Under the pieces are notes generated by a model. The model saw only the letters and a list, made by a program, of their open reading frames with translations. It ran no database searches and was not told the origin of the DNA. Shown one piece after another: positions 14,947-23,210 of a stretch of DNA of 64,000 nucleotides. Made by a program: the position numbers and the translations under genes. Each line of letters starts with the position of its first letter. Position 1 is the first letter of the stretch. The stretch comes from Streptomyces avermitilis MA-4680 = NBRC 14893 (GTDB lineage: Bacteria > Actinomycetota > Actinomycetes > Streptomycetales > Streptomycetaceae): assembly GCF_000009765.2 (NCBI RefSeq), contig NC_003155.5, forward strand, positions 8,122,001 through 8,186,000, read 5' to 3'.

Positions 14947-17337
14947 TCAGTACATCCTCCCCAGCACCTCCCGCACCCGTCGGGCGTCCCGGATCCGCTG
15001 CTCGTACGTCGCCCCGACCGCGAGCAGCACCAGCCCGGCGAGGGCGGGAGGCAGCCAGCGCGGGAGCACACCGGCCAACTGCACCAGATACGGGGCGAGT
15101 TCGTGCAGCGCGTCCAGCGCCAGCACGGCCCCGCCGAGCAGCAGGGGCGCCCGGAGGCGGTGGCGGGCGCCCAGCAGGGTGACGAGGAGCGCCGCCGCCC
15201 CGAGCAGCAGCGGGCGTAGCCAGTGCGCGTCGCCCCATGCCGTCAGCAGACTCGGCACGAGCGTCGCCGCGAGGCCGGGGCCGTACGCCGTCCAGGACGA
15301 GGCGAGCGGATCCCGGCGCCGCCGGACGACCCCCACGAGCAGCGCGGGGACGGTCACCGGCAAGGTGTACGCCTCCGGGGCGCCGACGCCCCAGGACCCC
15401 AGGCGCACCCACGTCGCCAGCACGAACAGGGCCGTGGCCGCGTAGCCGACGCTCCTGCGGTCCGCCCGGACGGCGGTGCCGGCGGCGATCACCCCGCACA
15501 GGGCGAGGACGAGCGCCAGCAGCGGGGGATCGGTGACGGCGAGACCGACCGCCACCAGGCCCGCGACGGAGCCGGTGACTTCCACGGCGGTGGTGGTCCC
15601 GGGCTCGTCGAGCCGCGCCGCAAGCAGGGCCGCCCCGCACGGGACGACCAGGACGAGCAGCGCGGTGTGCGCCGGCGCCCACCCGGCGGCGGCTCCCGCG
15701 GCACAGGCCAGCGCGGTGGCACCGGCGAGGGACGTGCTCGCCCAGACGGAGGCCGGCCGCACCTTCACGGCGGCGACCGCGAACAGGGCGGTCAGGGCGG
15801 CCAGTACGCCGAGGGTCGCGGGCCGGGAGGTCAGCGAGAGGAAGGAGAGGCTGACGGACGTGATCAGGGCGAGCGCGGTGGCCGTGTAAGCCGTCGGCGC
15901 CCGACGTGCGTACGCCGCCACGGCCACCGCCGTCGCCGCGGTCAGCCCCAGCGCGAACAGCCCCACGACGTAGGGGAGTTCCAGCGTCGCGGGGAGGACG
16001 AGCGCCGTCGCCCATCCCAGCACCAGGGCGCCGGTCATGGCCTGCGGCCGCCACTGTGTGGTGCGCAGCGCCCAGACCGAGACACCGGCGACGACGGCCA
16101 GTACGAGCGGTGCCGTCGCCGCGTCCGGCGGCCAGGGCGTGCCGGCGGTCACCGCGGCCCGGATGTCCGACGGGGCGCCCGACCAGATCCGCCCCGCCCA
16201 GCCCGCCGGACCCAGCAGCGCGACGGCGACCGGGGGCAGCGCCGAGACCACGGCGAGCGCCTGGACGGAGCCGGAGGCCCAGGCGAGACCGAGGCGTACG
16301 GGCTCGGGAAGCGGGCCGCGTACGACCGTCAGCAGGGCGACGGCGCACACCAGATACCCGACCACCGTCCAGTCGGCCGGCAGCGACACACGCAGGATGC
16401 CGCCGAGGCCCGCGACCAGCAGGAGGCCGCCGGTCACCGCGGTGCCGACGGCGAGGTCCACCCTCGGTGCCCGCCAGGCCGTGCCCAGTGCGATCACCGC
16501 CGCGAAGGCGAGGAGCGCCGCCGCACGGGCGGCGGCGCTCGGACCGGTGGCCTCGAAGGAGAGCCGGCCGGCCGCCAGCACGCCCCAGCCGCCCATGCCG
16601 TACGCGCCGACGGCGGCGACGAGACGTACGGATCTCACGGACACCCGGAGCGCGACAACCGTGTCGAACGCGGCCGTCGTCAACAGCGCGCCCGTGAGCG
16701 TGTGCGGACCCGCACCCGCTGCGATCGCCCAGAGCAGGAGCGGGAATTGGACGGCGACCAGCGCGGCCGGAAGAGGCAGCCGCAGCGGGAGACGAGCGGC
16801 GGCCCGCTCGGGCCGGCCGAGCAGCGCGCCGAGGCCCTGGCCGTACGCAGCCCAGACCCCCGCCAGGACGGCCGAGGCGAGCGCCGCGTAAGCCGTGCCG
16901 TTCGCCCCGGGGAGCGCCGCCTCGTGCAGGGCGTAGGCGTCGAGCACCGTCAGCGCGAGGCCGAGGCCCGCCACCGACTCGGCGGTCGAGCGCAGCCCGC
17001 GCCTGAGCAGCGCGACGGGAGTGGCGAGTGCCGCCAGCGTCACCGCCGCGAGCACCACGGCCCGCCCGGTGATCCCCAGATGCCCCCAGCTGACCAGCGT
17101 GAACGCGATCGCGGCGACGGTCAGCAGGATGCCGCCGAGCACCAGGAGCACGTTCTGCACGCTCGGGGCGGTCGTCTCGGGCCGCCGCGGGGGAGGCGGG
17201 GGCGGTACGGGGGCCGAGTGGAGAACGCCGATCAGCCAGGCGCGGCGGGTCAGCAGCAGGGCGCGGCGGGCGTCGAGTTGCCGCAGCTCCCCGTCGAGGA
17301 TCCGCAACTCCTCGGCCGGGGGCGGGATATGGGTCAT
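14947..17337 (-). CDS. Large polytopic membrane protein (SCO7613-type)
   Basis: This 796-residue protein starts MTHIPPPAEELRILDGELRQLDARRALLL, a short helical N-terminus, then a Pro-rich linker and about 20 or more hydrophobic segments that continue to the end (VLPRWLPPALAGLVLLAVGATYEQRIRDARRVREVLGRMY). This is the pattern of the actinobacterial 'SCO7613 C-terminal domain' membrane proteins, whose function is unknown. The start is ATG at 17337; upstream in-frame codons are less likely. It faces the lyase gene (convergent, 18-bp gap) and is divergent from the SRPBCC gene. Codon use is the usual high GC3. Confidence 0.75.
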   Translation of the reverse strand: MTHIPPPAEELRILDGELRQLDARRALLLTRRAWLIGVLHSAPVPPPPPPRRPETTAPSVQNVLLVLGGILLTVAAIAFTLVSWGHLGITGRAVVLAAVTLAALATPVALLRRGLRSTAESVAGLGLALTVLDAYALHEAALPGANGTAYAALASAVLAGVWAAYGQGLGALLGRPERAAARLPLRLPLPAALVAVQFPLLLWAIAAGAGPHTLTGALLTTAAFDTVVALRVSVRSVRLVAAVGAYGMGGWGVLAAGRLSFEATGPSAAARAAALLAFAAVIALGTAWRAPRVDLAVGTAVTGGLLLVAGLGGILRVSLPADWTVVGYLVCAVALLTVVRGPLPEPVRLGLAWASGSVQALAVVSALPPVAVALLGPAGWAGRIWSGAPSDIRAAVTAGTPWPPDAATAPLVLAVVAGVSVWALRTTQWRPQAMTGALVLGWATALVLPATLELPYVVGLFALGLTAATAVAVAAYARRAPTAYTATALALITSVSLSFLSLTSRPATLGVLAALTALFAVAAVKVRPASVWASTSLAGATALACAAGAAAGWAPAHTALLVLVVPCGAALLAARLDEPGTTTAVEVTGSVAGLVAVGLAVTDPPLLALVLALCGVIAAGTAVRADRRSVGYAATALFVLATWVRLGSWGVGAPEAYTLPVTVPALLVGVVRRRRDPLASSWTAYGPGLAATLVPSLLTAWGDAHWLRPLLLGAAALLVTLLGARHRLRAPLLLGGAVLALDALHELAPYLVQLAGVLPRWLPPALAGLVLLAVGATYEQRIRDARRVREVLGRMY

Positions 17338-17439
17338 GCCTTGGAGTGTGGTCCGCGTCACGGCGCACGGCATGAGCGCACATACTCAGTCCGTACTCAG
17401 ATCTCCCACGGCAGGCCTCCCCACCGGCAGACTCGGGGC

Positions 17440-17898
17440 ATGGACTGGAGTCACTACCGCTTCCGCAGCCTGTGGGCGCTGCCGGCACCGCCCGCCCGCG
17501 TGTATGCCGCGCTCGAGCGGGTCGAGGACTACCCGCGCTGGTGGCCGCAGGTGCGCGAGGTGACGCGGCTCGACGAGGACTGCGGAGTGATCAGGATCCG
17601 CTCCCTGCTTCCGTACGACATGACGTTCACCGCGCGGGACGTGCGGCACGACACGGCGGCCGGGATCCTGGAGATCACCATGACCGGTGACATCGACGGC
17701 TGGGCACGCTGGACCGTCACCGCCGGCGGACCGGGCACCCTCGCCCGCTACGACCAGGAAGTCGACGTGCGCAAGCCGCTGCTGAGGCGGTTCGCCGTGC
17801 CGGGACGGCCCGTCTTCCGCGCCAACCACGCCCTGATGATGCGGGCCGGACAACGCGGACTCCTCGCCCACCTGGACGGCGGCCGGCAAGCGGTTTGA
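17440..17898 (+). CDS. SRPBCC-family protein (polyketide cyclase/lipid-binding fold)
   Basis: The 152-residue protein starts MDWSHYRFRSLWALPAPPARVYAALERVEDYPRWWPQV, the N-terminal strand and helix of the SRPBCC/START-like fold (proline-x-x-V-Y-x-x-L...Y-P-x-W-W). It continues with strand-rich sequence and ends with a long helix (FRANHALMMRAGQRGLLAHLDG). Such proteins bind small hydrophobic molecules in a helix-grip cavity. No ligand can be inferred. The promoter of the following tRNA overlaps its last codons. Confidence 0.8.
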   Translation: MDWSHYRFRSLWALPAPPARVYAALERVEDYPRWWPQVREVTRLDEDCGVIRIRSLLPYDMTFTARDVRHDTAAGILEITMTGDIDGWARWTVTAGGPGTLARYDQEVDVRKPLLRRFAVPGRPVFRANHALMMRAGQRGLLAHLDGGRQAV

Positions 17899-17924
17899 AC
17901 GAAACCCGAGGGGACCTGTATTGT
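17895..17924 (+). promoter_or_regulatory. Promoter of the right tRNA-Val(CAC)
   Basis: TTGAAC (17895-17900) and TATTGT (17919-17924) are separated by 18 bp, a good consensus match. It ends 13 bp before the tRNA, the same distance as the TAATGT box before the left copy. Confidence 0.65.
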
Positions 17925-17937
17925 TCAGTGCGTTCCC

Positions 17938-18009
17938 GGGCGATTAGCTCAGTGGGAGAGCGCTTCGTTCACACCGAAGAGGTCACTGGTTCGAACCCAG
18001 TATCGCCCA
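17938..18009 (+). tRNA. tRNA-Val(CAC), right copy
   Basis: It is identical to the tRNA at 7564 except for one D-loop base (T for C at the AGCTCAG[T/C]GGG position). Anticodon CAC, acceptor GGGCGAT/ATCGCCC, no encoded CCA. Confidence 0.95.
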
Positions 18010-18016
18010 CCGGGAG

Positions 18017-18049
18017 AAACCGGTCCGTCGCAGACGGACCGGTTTTTTT
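18017..18049 (+). terminator. Terminator of the right tRNA-Val
   Basis: A 13-bp perfect stem (18017-18029 with 18033-18045) has a GCA loop, followed by a continuous run of T to 18049. It is a textbook intrinsic terminator. Confidence 0.92.
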
Positions 18050-18089
18050 GTGCTCACACCGTGTTTTGTGCTCACGCTTTTGTGCTCAC
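18046..18089. repeat. Three copies of TTTTGTGCTCAC
   Basis: The 12-mer occurs at 18046-18057, 18064-18075 and 18078-18089. The first copy is the end of the terminator T run; the last runs into the 3' end of the leftward exonuclease gene. Confidence 0.85.
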
Positions 18090-18811
18090 GCCGCCGCCGG
18101 CAGCTCCGGACGCAGCGGCCACGCCGGGTCCACCGCCTCCGGCGTACCGCTGCGCGCGAACCACGCCTGAAGCCCGCGCGCCTGTGCCGCGTGCCACACC
18201 GCCTGCAAGGTGTGCAGCTCGGCCGGCGAGAGCCGCTCCAGCCGGGTAGCGAAACGGCGCCCCACCGCCCGTACGACCTCCATCGCGGCCAGCGCGTCGG
18301 CCGCCGCGTCGTGCGCGCCCTCAAGGGCGACGTCGTAGTGGGCGCACAGATCGGTGAGCGTGCGGCGGCCCTTGCGGTAGCGGTCCAGATGCTTGTCGAG
18401 TACCCGGGGATCGAGCACGCGCAGCGGCGCCGACTCGAACCAGTGGTCGAGGCAGGAGGCGCGATGACGGCGCAACTCCCGGTCCAGGAGCGTGAGATCG
18501 AACGGCGCGTTCATCACCACGAGCGGCCGGCCCGCGGTGGCCTGTTCTCCCAGCTCCCTGGCTATCTCGTCCATCACCGGCGACGGCCAGCGGCCGTTGC
18601 GCTGAAGATGCTCGTCGGTCAGTCCGTGCACCGCCGTCGCACCGGCCGGCACCGGCACTCCGGGGTTCACCAGCCACCGGGACACCCGCGGACGGGCCCC
18701 CGGGGCGTCCTGGACGACGACGGCGGCCGACACGATCCGGTCGGTCTCGACGTCCACGCCCGTGGTCTCCGTGTCGAACGCGGCCAAGGGGCCTTCGTAC
18801 CAGCACGTCAT
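18086..18811 (-). CDS. DnaQ-like 3'-5' exonuclease (DEDDh)
   Basis: The 241-residue protein has the three exonuclease motifs: FDTETTG (residues 12-18, Asp13 and Glu15), the second acidic site NAPFDLTLLDREL (about 101-113), and HDAAADALAAMEV (about 166-178) with the general-base His and the last Asp. The layout is that of the DNA polymerase III epsilon/RNase T superfamily as used in stand-alone nucleases. It may act in DNA repair or RNA trimming; it is shorter than replicative epsilon fusions. The 3' end abuts a small repeated sequence after tRNA-Val. The upstream neighbour is divergent. Confidence 0.88.
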   Translation of the reverse strand: MTCWYEGPLAAFDTETTGVDVETDRIVSAAVVVQDAPGARPRVSRWLVNPGVPVPAGATAVHGLTDEHLQRNGRWPSPVMDEIARELGEQATAGRPLVVMNAPFDLTLLDRELRRHRASCLDHWFESAPLRVLDPRVLDKHLDRYRKGRRTLTDLCAHYDVALEGAHDAAADALAAMEVVRAVGRRFATRLERLSPAELHTLQAVWHAAQARGLQAWFARSGTPEAVDPAWPLRPELPAAA

Positions 18812-18979
18812 ACGAACACAACTCCTCGTTCACCCGCGGTGGCTGACGCTCCGTCTTCTGCCTGTTTGGTGATACCCGGGCTGTTTGCGCCGTACGCCGG
18901 AAGGAGACAACAGGGGTACGGGTCTTTGCAGTTCAGCGACCCGGCACGGGGATTCACTTGGTCTGGAAGGCTGTTGGTC

Positions 18980-19546
18980 ATGGCGATAGCGCAGCCCGAA
19001 CGGGGCGGGCTGCTGCCCCAGCGCACGGCACCCCCTCGCGGCACCCTCGCCACCACCGCCTGCATGGAGACACTGCAGGTGGGCTACCTGCACGCGGTCG
19101 CGGCGGCCGCGGGCTGCTCGCTGTCCCAGCCCTTTCCGGACAACGGCATCGACTGGCACGTCAGCCACAGCGCCCCCGGGCACACGGTCGACGACGAAGT
19201 CACCATCAAGGTGCAGCTCAAGTGCACGTACCAGATCCCGCCGAATCCGCCGGGCCCCGCCTTCTCCTTCACGCTCGACAACGCGCACCTGGCGAAGCTC
19301 GCCCGCACCCCGGTCTCGGTGCACAAGATCCTGGTCGTGATGCTCGTGCCCCGGGCCCAGGACGACTGGCTGCGCGCCAGCCACGACCGCCTCGACCTGC
19401 GGCACTGCTGCTACTGGATCAACCTCGCCGGACATGCCGTCACCGGCCGGCGCAGGACCACCGTGCGCATACCGACCTCGCGCATCTTCGACGACCGAGC
19501 GCTCTGCGAGATCATGACGCGGGTCGGAACGGGAGGCAGACCGTGA
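18980..19546 (+). CDS. DUF4365-domain protein
   Basis: This 188-residue protein from ATG 18980 contains METLQVGYLHAVAAAAGCSLSQPFPDNGIDWHVSH, followed by VTIKVQLKCTYQIPP. This is the DUF4365 pattern, in which D (here in GIDWHV) and Q-x-K (VQLKC) resemble the core of the PD-(D/E)xK nuclease fold. The later part reads FDDRALCEIMTRVGTGG. A nucleic acid role is possible from the fold but unproven. The next gene starts on a GTG that overlaps this stop (GTGA), so the two are co-translated. Confidence 0.8.
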   Translation: MAIAQPERGGLLPQRTAPPRGTLATTACMETLQVGYLHAVAAAAGCSLSQPFPDNGIDWHVSHSAPGHTVDDEVTIKVQLKCTYQIPPNPPGPAFSFTLDNAHLAKLARTPVSVHKILVVMLVPRAQDDWLRASHDRLDLRHCCYWINLAGHAVTGRRRTTVRIPTSRIFDDRALCEIMTRVGTGGRP

Positions 19547-20763
19547 CGCACCGCCCGACCCACGAACCCCTACGCCCCGTGCGGCCCCACCCGGTCGAGG
19601 CCCTCCCGGAGAACCAGCCGCCCGACCCGGGCCAGGTCGACCCCGCCGTCCTCAGCGCCCTCCTGCACCGCCACGGCTGGCAGCGGCGCGGCGGACCCGC
19701 CGGACGCTACGGCCGCTGGACCCCACCGGGACCCGGCAGCGGCGGCACAAGCCTGCTGGTGCCCGAGAGCCGGGCCTTCCCCGACAGCGACGACCTGCTC
19801 GGCGAAGCCCTCGTCGCGCTCTCCCGCAGCGGATCCCCCTCAGCCCGGGACGTCCTGATCGCGCTCGCCGTGCCCAGCGACGAGATCCACTGGTGGCGGG
19901 ACGTCCCGGCCGGGCCCGCGGGCGCCGCGCCCTGGCCCGTCGAGGACCAGCTGCGCACCGCCGCCCGGCAGATGCTGCTCGCGGGCGCACTCGCCACGCG
20001 CGGGCGGGCCGGCTACCACGGCGCCCGGCACCGGCGGCCCGCCGCCGCGTCCCTGGAGAGCGTCCTGGTCGGCGCCGCCCCCGGGGGACACCGGCTCACC
20101 GCGTTCGTGCCCGTCGAGACGGAGCGCCCCCTCGCCGTACGACTGCACCAGGCCCTGTACTCGGTCCGCGAGGCCGTCGACTACCGGCGGGCCACCGGCG
20201 GCATGGAAGCCTTCGACGCGGCCGTCCAGGCCGGCGTCAGCCATGAGCTCACCGAGGCGCTGGTCGCCCTCGTCCGCGGCACGGAGGGCGCCCGGATCGC
20301 CGTCGAGTGGGCGCCCGCCGCCGGTGTCCCCGAAGGCTGCGCGGCGCCCGCCGAAGCCGTCGAGTTCTCGCCCGGCGACCTGCCCTTCCTGCGCGAGGCG
20401 GGCGCCCGCTATCTGCGCGAGGAGCCCTCCGTGCCGGTGCGGATCACCGGCACGGTCGTACGGATGCGCAGGTCGGGGCCGCGCGGCGCGGGCGCCGTAC
20501 GGCTGCGGGTCCTGGCGGGGGCCGAGGTGCCGCACGTACGGATGACGCTGGACGAGGAGTCGTACCGGACAGCGGGCCACGCCCACCTCGTCGGGCTGCC
20601 CGTGCTGGTGCACGGGCGGCTGGAGAGCCGGGGCGGTTTCCGGCGGCTCACGGACGTGTCCGAGGTGGCGCCGGTGCAGGTCGACGAGGCGGAGCGGGAC
20701 CGGCTGATGAAGTCGCTCCAGGAGAACCTGGACTTCTTCGAGGAGGCGTGCAGCGGGGACTGA
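19543..20763 (+). CDS. Conserved hypothetical protein, coupled to DUF4365
   Basis: The 406-residue protein from GTG 19543 is not recognised as an enzyme. It starts with a Pro-rich segment and then LSALLHRHGWQRRGGPAGRYGRWTPPG. It has no signal peptide or membrane helix. The C-terminal third (about 290-380) reads VPVRITGTVVRMRRSGPRGAGAVRLRV...GLPVLVHGRLESRGGFRRLTDVSEV and looks like an OB-type beta barrel. The end QENLDFFEEACSGD is acidic. Overlap with the DUF4365 gene suggests a shared function, perhaps on nucleic acid; this is inference. Confidence 0.75.
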   Translation: MTHRPTHEPLRPVRPHPVEALPENQPPDPGQVDPAVLSALLHRHGWQRRGGPAGRYGRWTPPGPGSGGTSLLVPESRAFPDSDDLLGEALVALSRSGSPSARDVLIALAVPSDEIHWWRDVPAGPAGAAPWPVEDQLRTAARQMLLAGALATRGRAGYHGARHRRPAAASLESVLVGAAPGGHRLTAFVPVETERPLAVRLHQALYSVREAVDYRRATGGMEAFDAAVQAGVSHELTEALVALVRGTEGARIAVEWAPAAGVPEGCAAPAEAVEFSPGDLPFLREAGARYLREEPSVPVRITGTVVRMRRSGPRGAGAVRLRVLAGAEVPHVRMTLDEESYRTAGHAHLVGLPVLVHGRLESRGGFRRLTDVSEVAPVQVDEAERDRLMKSLQENLDFFEEACSGD

Positions 20764-20811
20764 CATAACCGTTTCGCGAGGGGCACCCCGGTCTCGGTAC
20801 GATCGCCTTTG

Positions 20812-20827
20812 TATTGCGCGCGCAATA
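20812..20827. promoter_or_regulatory. Perfect 16-bp palindrome before thrS
   Basis: TATTGCGCGCGCAATA is exactly self-complementary. It starts 9 bp after a TACGAT box (20798-20803) that may be the thrS -10 element, so it would lie at about +3 to +18. It could be an operator or a short RNA hairpin; an operator seems more likely because there is no T run. Confidence 0.6.
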
Positions 20828-20863
20828 GAAGATGCGAGCGTGCCCCGTAGGTAGGAGAGACCG

Positions 20864-22840
20864 GTGTCAGACGTCCGTGTGATCATCCAACGCGATTCCG
20901 AGCGGGAAGAGCGCGTGGTGACGACGGGCACTACGGCCGCCGACCTCTTCCCCGGCGAGCGCACCGTCGTCGCGGCCCGTGTGGGCGGCGAGCTGAAGGA
21001 CCTGGCCTACGAGGTGAAGGACGGCGAGGAGGTCGAGCCCGTCCAGATCTCCTCCGAGGACGGCCTCAACATCCTGCGCCACTCCACCGCGCACGTCATG
21101 GCCCAGGCCGTGCAGGAGCTGTTCCCCGAGGCCAAGCTGGGCATCGGCCCGCCGGTCAAGGACGGCTTCTACTACGACTTCGACGTCGCGAAGCCGTTCA
21201 CGCCCGAGGATCTCAAGGCCATCGAGAAGAAGATGCAGGAGATCCAGAAGCGCGGCCAGCGCTTCTCGCGCCGCGTCGTCACCGATGAGGCGGCCCGTGA
21301 GGAGCTGGCGGACGAGCCGTACAAGCTGGAACTGATCGGCATCAAGGGCTCCGCCTCCAACGACGACGGGGCGAATGTCGAGGTCGGCTCCGGCGAGCTG
21401 ACCATCTACGACAACCTCGACGCCAAGACCGGTGACCTGTGTTGGAAGGACCTCTGCCGCGGTCCCCACCTGCCCACCACCCGGAACATCCCGGCGTTCA
21501 AGCTGATGCGCAACGCCGCCGCGTACTGGCGCGGCAGCGAGAAGAACCCGATGCTCCAGCGCATCTACGGCACCGCCTGGCCGTCGAAGGACGAGCTGAA
21601 GGCGCACCTCGACTTCCTCGCCGAGGCGGAGAAGCGCGACCACCGCAAGCTGGGCAACGAGCTGGACCTGTTCTCCATCCCGGACCAGATCGGCTCCGGC
21701 CTCGCCGTCTTCCACCCCAAGGGCGGCATCGTCCGCCGGGTGATGGAGGACTACTCGCGGCGCCGCCACGAGGAAGAGGGCTACGAGTTCGTCTACACCC
21801 CGCACGCCACCAAGGGGAAGCTCTTCGAGACCTCGGGCCACCTGGACTGGTACGCCGACGGCATGTACCCGCCCATGCAGCTCGACGAGGGCGTGGACTA
21901 CTACCTCAAGCCCATGAACTGCCCGATGCACAACCTGATCTTCGACGCGCGCGGCCGCTCGTACCGTGAACTGCCGCTGCGCCTCTTCGAGTTCGGGACC
22001 GTGTACCGGTACGAGAAGTCGGGCGTCGTGCACGGCCTCACCCGGGCCCGCGGCTTCACCCAGGACGACGCGCACATCTACTGCACGCGCGAGAAGATGG
22101 CCGACGAGCTTGACAAGACGCTCACCTTCGTGCTGAACCTGCTGCGCGACTACGGCCTGACCGACTTCTACCTGGAGCTGTCCACCAAGGACCCGGAGAA
22201 GTTCGTCGGCTCGGACGAGGTCTGGGAGGAGGCCACCGAGACGCTGCGGCAGGTGGCCGAGAAGCAGGGCCTGCCGCTGGTCCCGGACCCGGGCGGCGCC
22301 GCGTTCTACGGCCCGAAGATCTCCGTCCAGGCCAAGGACGCCATCGGCCGCACCTGGCAGATGTCGACCGTGCAGCTCGACTTCAACCTGCCGGAGCGCT
22401 TCGACCTGGAGTACACGGGCCCCGACGGCTCCAAGCAGCGTCCGGTCATGATCCACCGCGCCCTGTTCGGCTCCATCGAGCGGTTCTTCGCGGTGCTCCT
22501 CGAGCACTACGCGGGCGCGTTCCCGGCGTGGCTGGCGCCCGTCCAGGCGGTCGGCATCCCGATCGGCGACGCGCACGTCGAGTACCTGCAGAAGTTTGCC
22601 GCCGAGGCGAAGAAGAAGGGCCTGCGGGTCGAGGTCGACTCGTCCTCGGACCGTATGCAGAAGAAGATCCGCAACGCGCAGAAGCAGAAGGTGCCCTTCA
22701 TGGTCATCGCGGGCGACGAGGACATGACGGCCGGCGCCGTCTCCTTCCGCTACCGCGACGGCTCGCAGGAGAACGGCATCCCGCTCGACGAGGCCATCGC
22801 CAAGATCGCGAAGGTCGTCGAGGAGCGGACACAGGTCTGA
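20864..22840 (+). CDS. thrS: Threonyl-tRNA synthetase
   Basis: This 658-residue class II synthetase starts at GTG 20864 (AGGAGAG upstream). The N-terminal TGS domain is visible (about 1-65, VRVIIQRDSEREERVVTTGTTAADLF), then the second additional domain with HSTAHVMAQAV. The catalytic core contains the zinc-binding MNCPMH and motif 2 FGTVYRYEKSGVVHGLTRARGF. The core ends with PVMIHRALFGSIERFFAVLLEHYAGAFPAWLAP. A C-terminal anticodon-binding domain follows (LRVEVDSSSDRMQKKIRNAQKQKVPFMVIAG). It charges tRNA-Thr. A terminator follows. Synteny with HIT and the PIM genes matches other actinobacteria. Confidence 0.98.
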   Translation: MSDVRVIIQRDSEREERVVTTGTTAADLFPGERTVVAARVGGELKDLAYEVKDGEEVEPVQISSEDGLNILRHSTAHVMAQAVQELFPEAKLGIGPPVKDGFYYDFDVAKPFTPEDLKAIEKKMQEIQKRGQRFSRRVVTDEAAREELADEPYKLELIGIKGSASNDDGANVEVGSGELTIYDNLDAKTGDLCWKDLCRGPHLPTTRNIPAFKLMRNAAAYWRGSEKNPMLQRIYGTAWPSKDELKAHLDFLAEAEKRDHRKLGNELDLFSIPDQIGSGLAVFHPKGGIVRRVMEDYSRRRHEEEGYEFVYTPHATKGKLFETSGHLDWYADGMYPPMQLDEGVDYYLKPMNCPMHNLIFDARGRSYRELPLRLFEFGTVYRYEKSGVVHGLTRARGFTQDDAHIYCTREKMADELDKTLTFVLNLLRDYGLTDFYLELSTKDPEKFVGSDEVWEEATETLRQVAEKQGLPLVPDPGGAAFYGPKISVQAKDAIGRTWQMSTVQLDFNLPERFDLEYTGPDGSKQRPVMIHRALFGSIERFFAVLLEHYAGAFPAWLAPVQAVGIPIGDAHVEYLQKFAAEAKKKGLRVEVDSSSDRMQKKIRNAQKQKVPFMVIAGDEDMTAGAVSFRYRDGSQENGIPLDEAIAKIAKVVEERTQV

Positions 22841-22861
22841 CGCGTACGTCGCACGTGAGGG

Positions 22862-22900
22862 GGAGGCCCCCGGGGAGCCGTCAGCTCCCCGGGGGCCTCC
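22862..22900 (+). terminator. Terminator of thrS
   Basis: A perfect 16-bp G/C-rich stem (22862-22877 with 22885-22900) with a 7-nt loop lies 22 bp after the stop codon. It ends in TCTCGTCCTC rather than a pure T run, as usual for Streptomyces. Confidence 0.85.
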
Positions 22901-22978
22901 TCTCGTCCTCCTCCTCGTCGTGGCTGCCGCAGAGGTTCGCCTACGGGGATCGTGCGGGGCCGTGTGCCCTTTCCGGCG

Positions 22979-23131
22979 CACGTCACCGGGAAAGCAGAGG
23001 TCGCGCCCGGCCTCGGGCAGACCGTGCCCCAGGACCTGCACCGCGTACGAGCTCGGACAGAGGAGCGACGCCACCCCCAGCGGGATCTCGGCGCACCGCT
23101 CCCAGCGGTCGTAGCGGCTCTGGTCGTCCAT
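22979..23131 (-). pseudogene. Remnant of an ion-channel-type membrane protein gene (5' part)
   Basis: Between thrS and the HIT gene (gap 22841-23210), a minus-strand frame of 51 codons begins MDDQSRYDRWERCAEIPLG, then VASLL and SYAVQVLGHGLPEAGRDLCF. The pattern resembles the first residues and first helix of Streptomyces voltage-gated-type potassium channel proteins. Third positions are about 90% G/C, as in real genes. After about codon 51 the similarity to a membrane protein stops and no transmembrane or pore segment follows. I infer a gene truncated by deletion. The channel assignment is from memory of the family and should be checked. Confidence 0.5.
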
Positions 23132-23210
23132 CGGCCCAGCTTGGTCCCGGACGATTCTGCCGGAGCCCCGCCGACACGCCGCGAACGGGCGAAGCAATAT
23201 GCTGCACCTC

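Noticed and set aside
15223..17898. Open frame of 891 codons on the plus strand
   Set aside because: It is opposite the polytopic membrane protein; its Arg/Gly/Gln-rich product is a shadow. Only its last part coincides with the real SRPBCC gene.
7564..18009. Integrative element inserted in a tRNA gene
   Set aside because: The tRNA duplicates fit, but there is no integrase, excisionase, replication or transfer gene between them, so I call it only a tRNA-bounded block.
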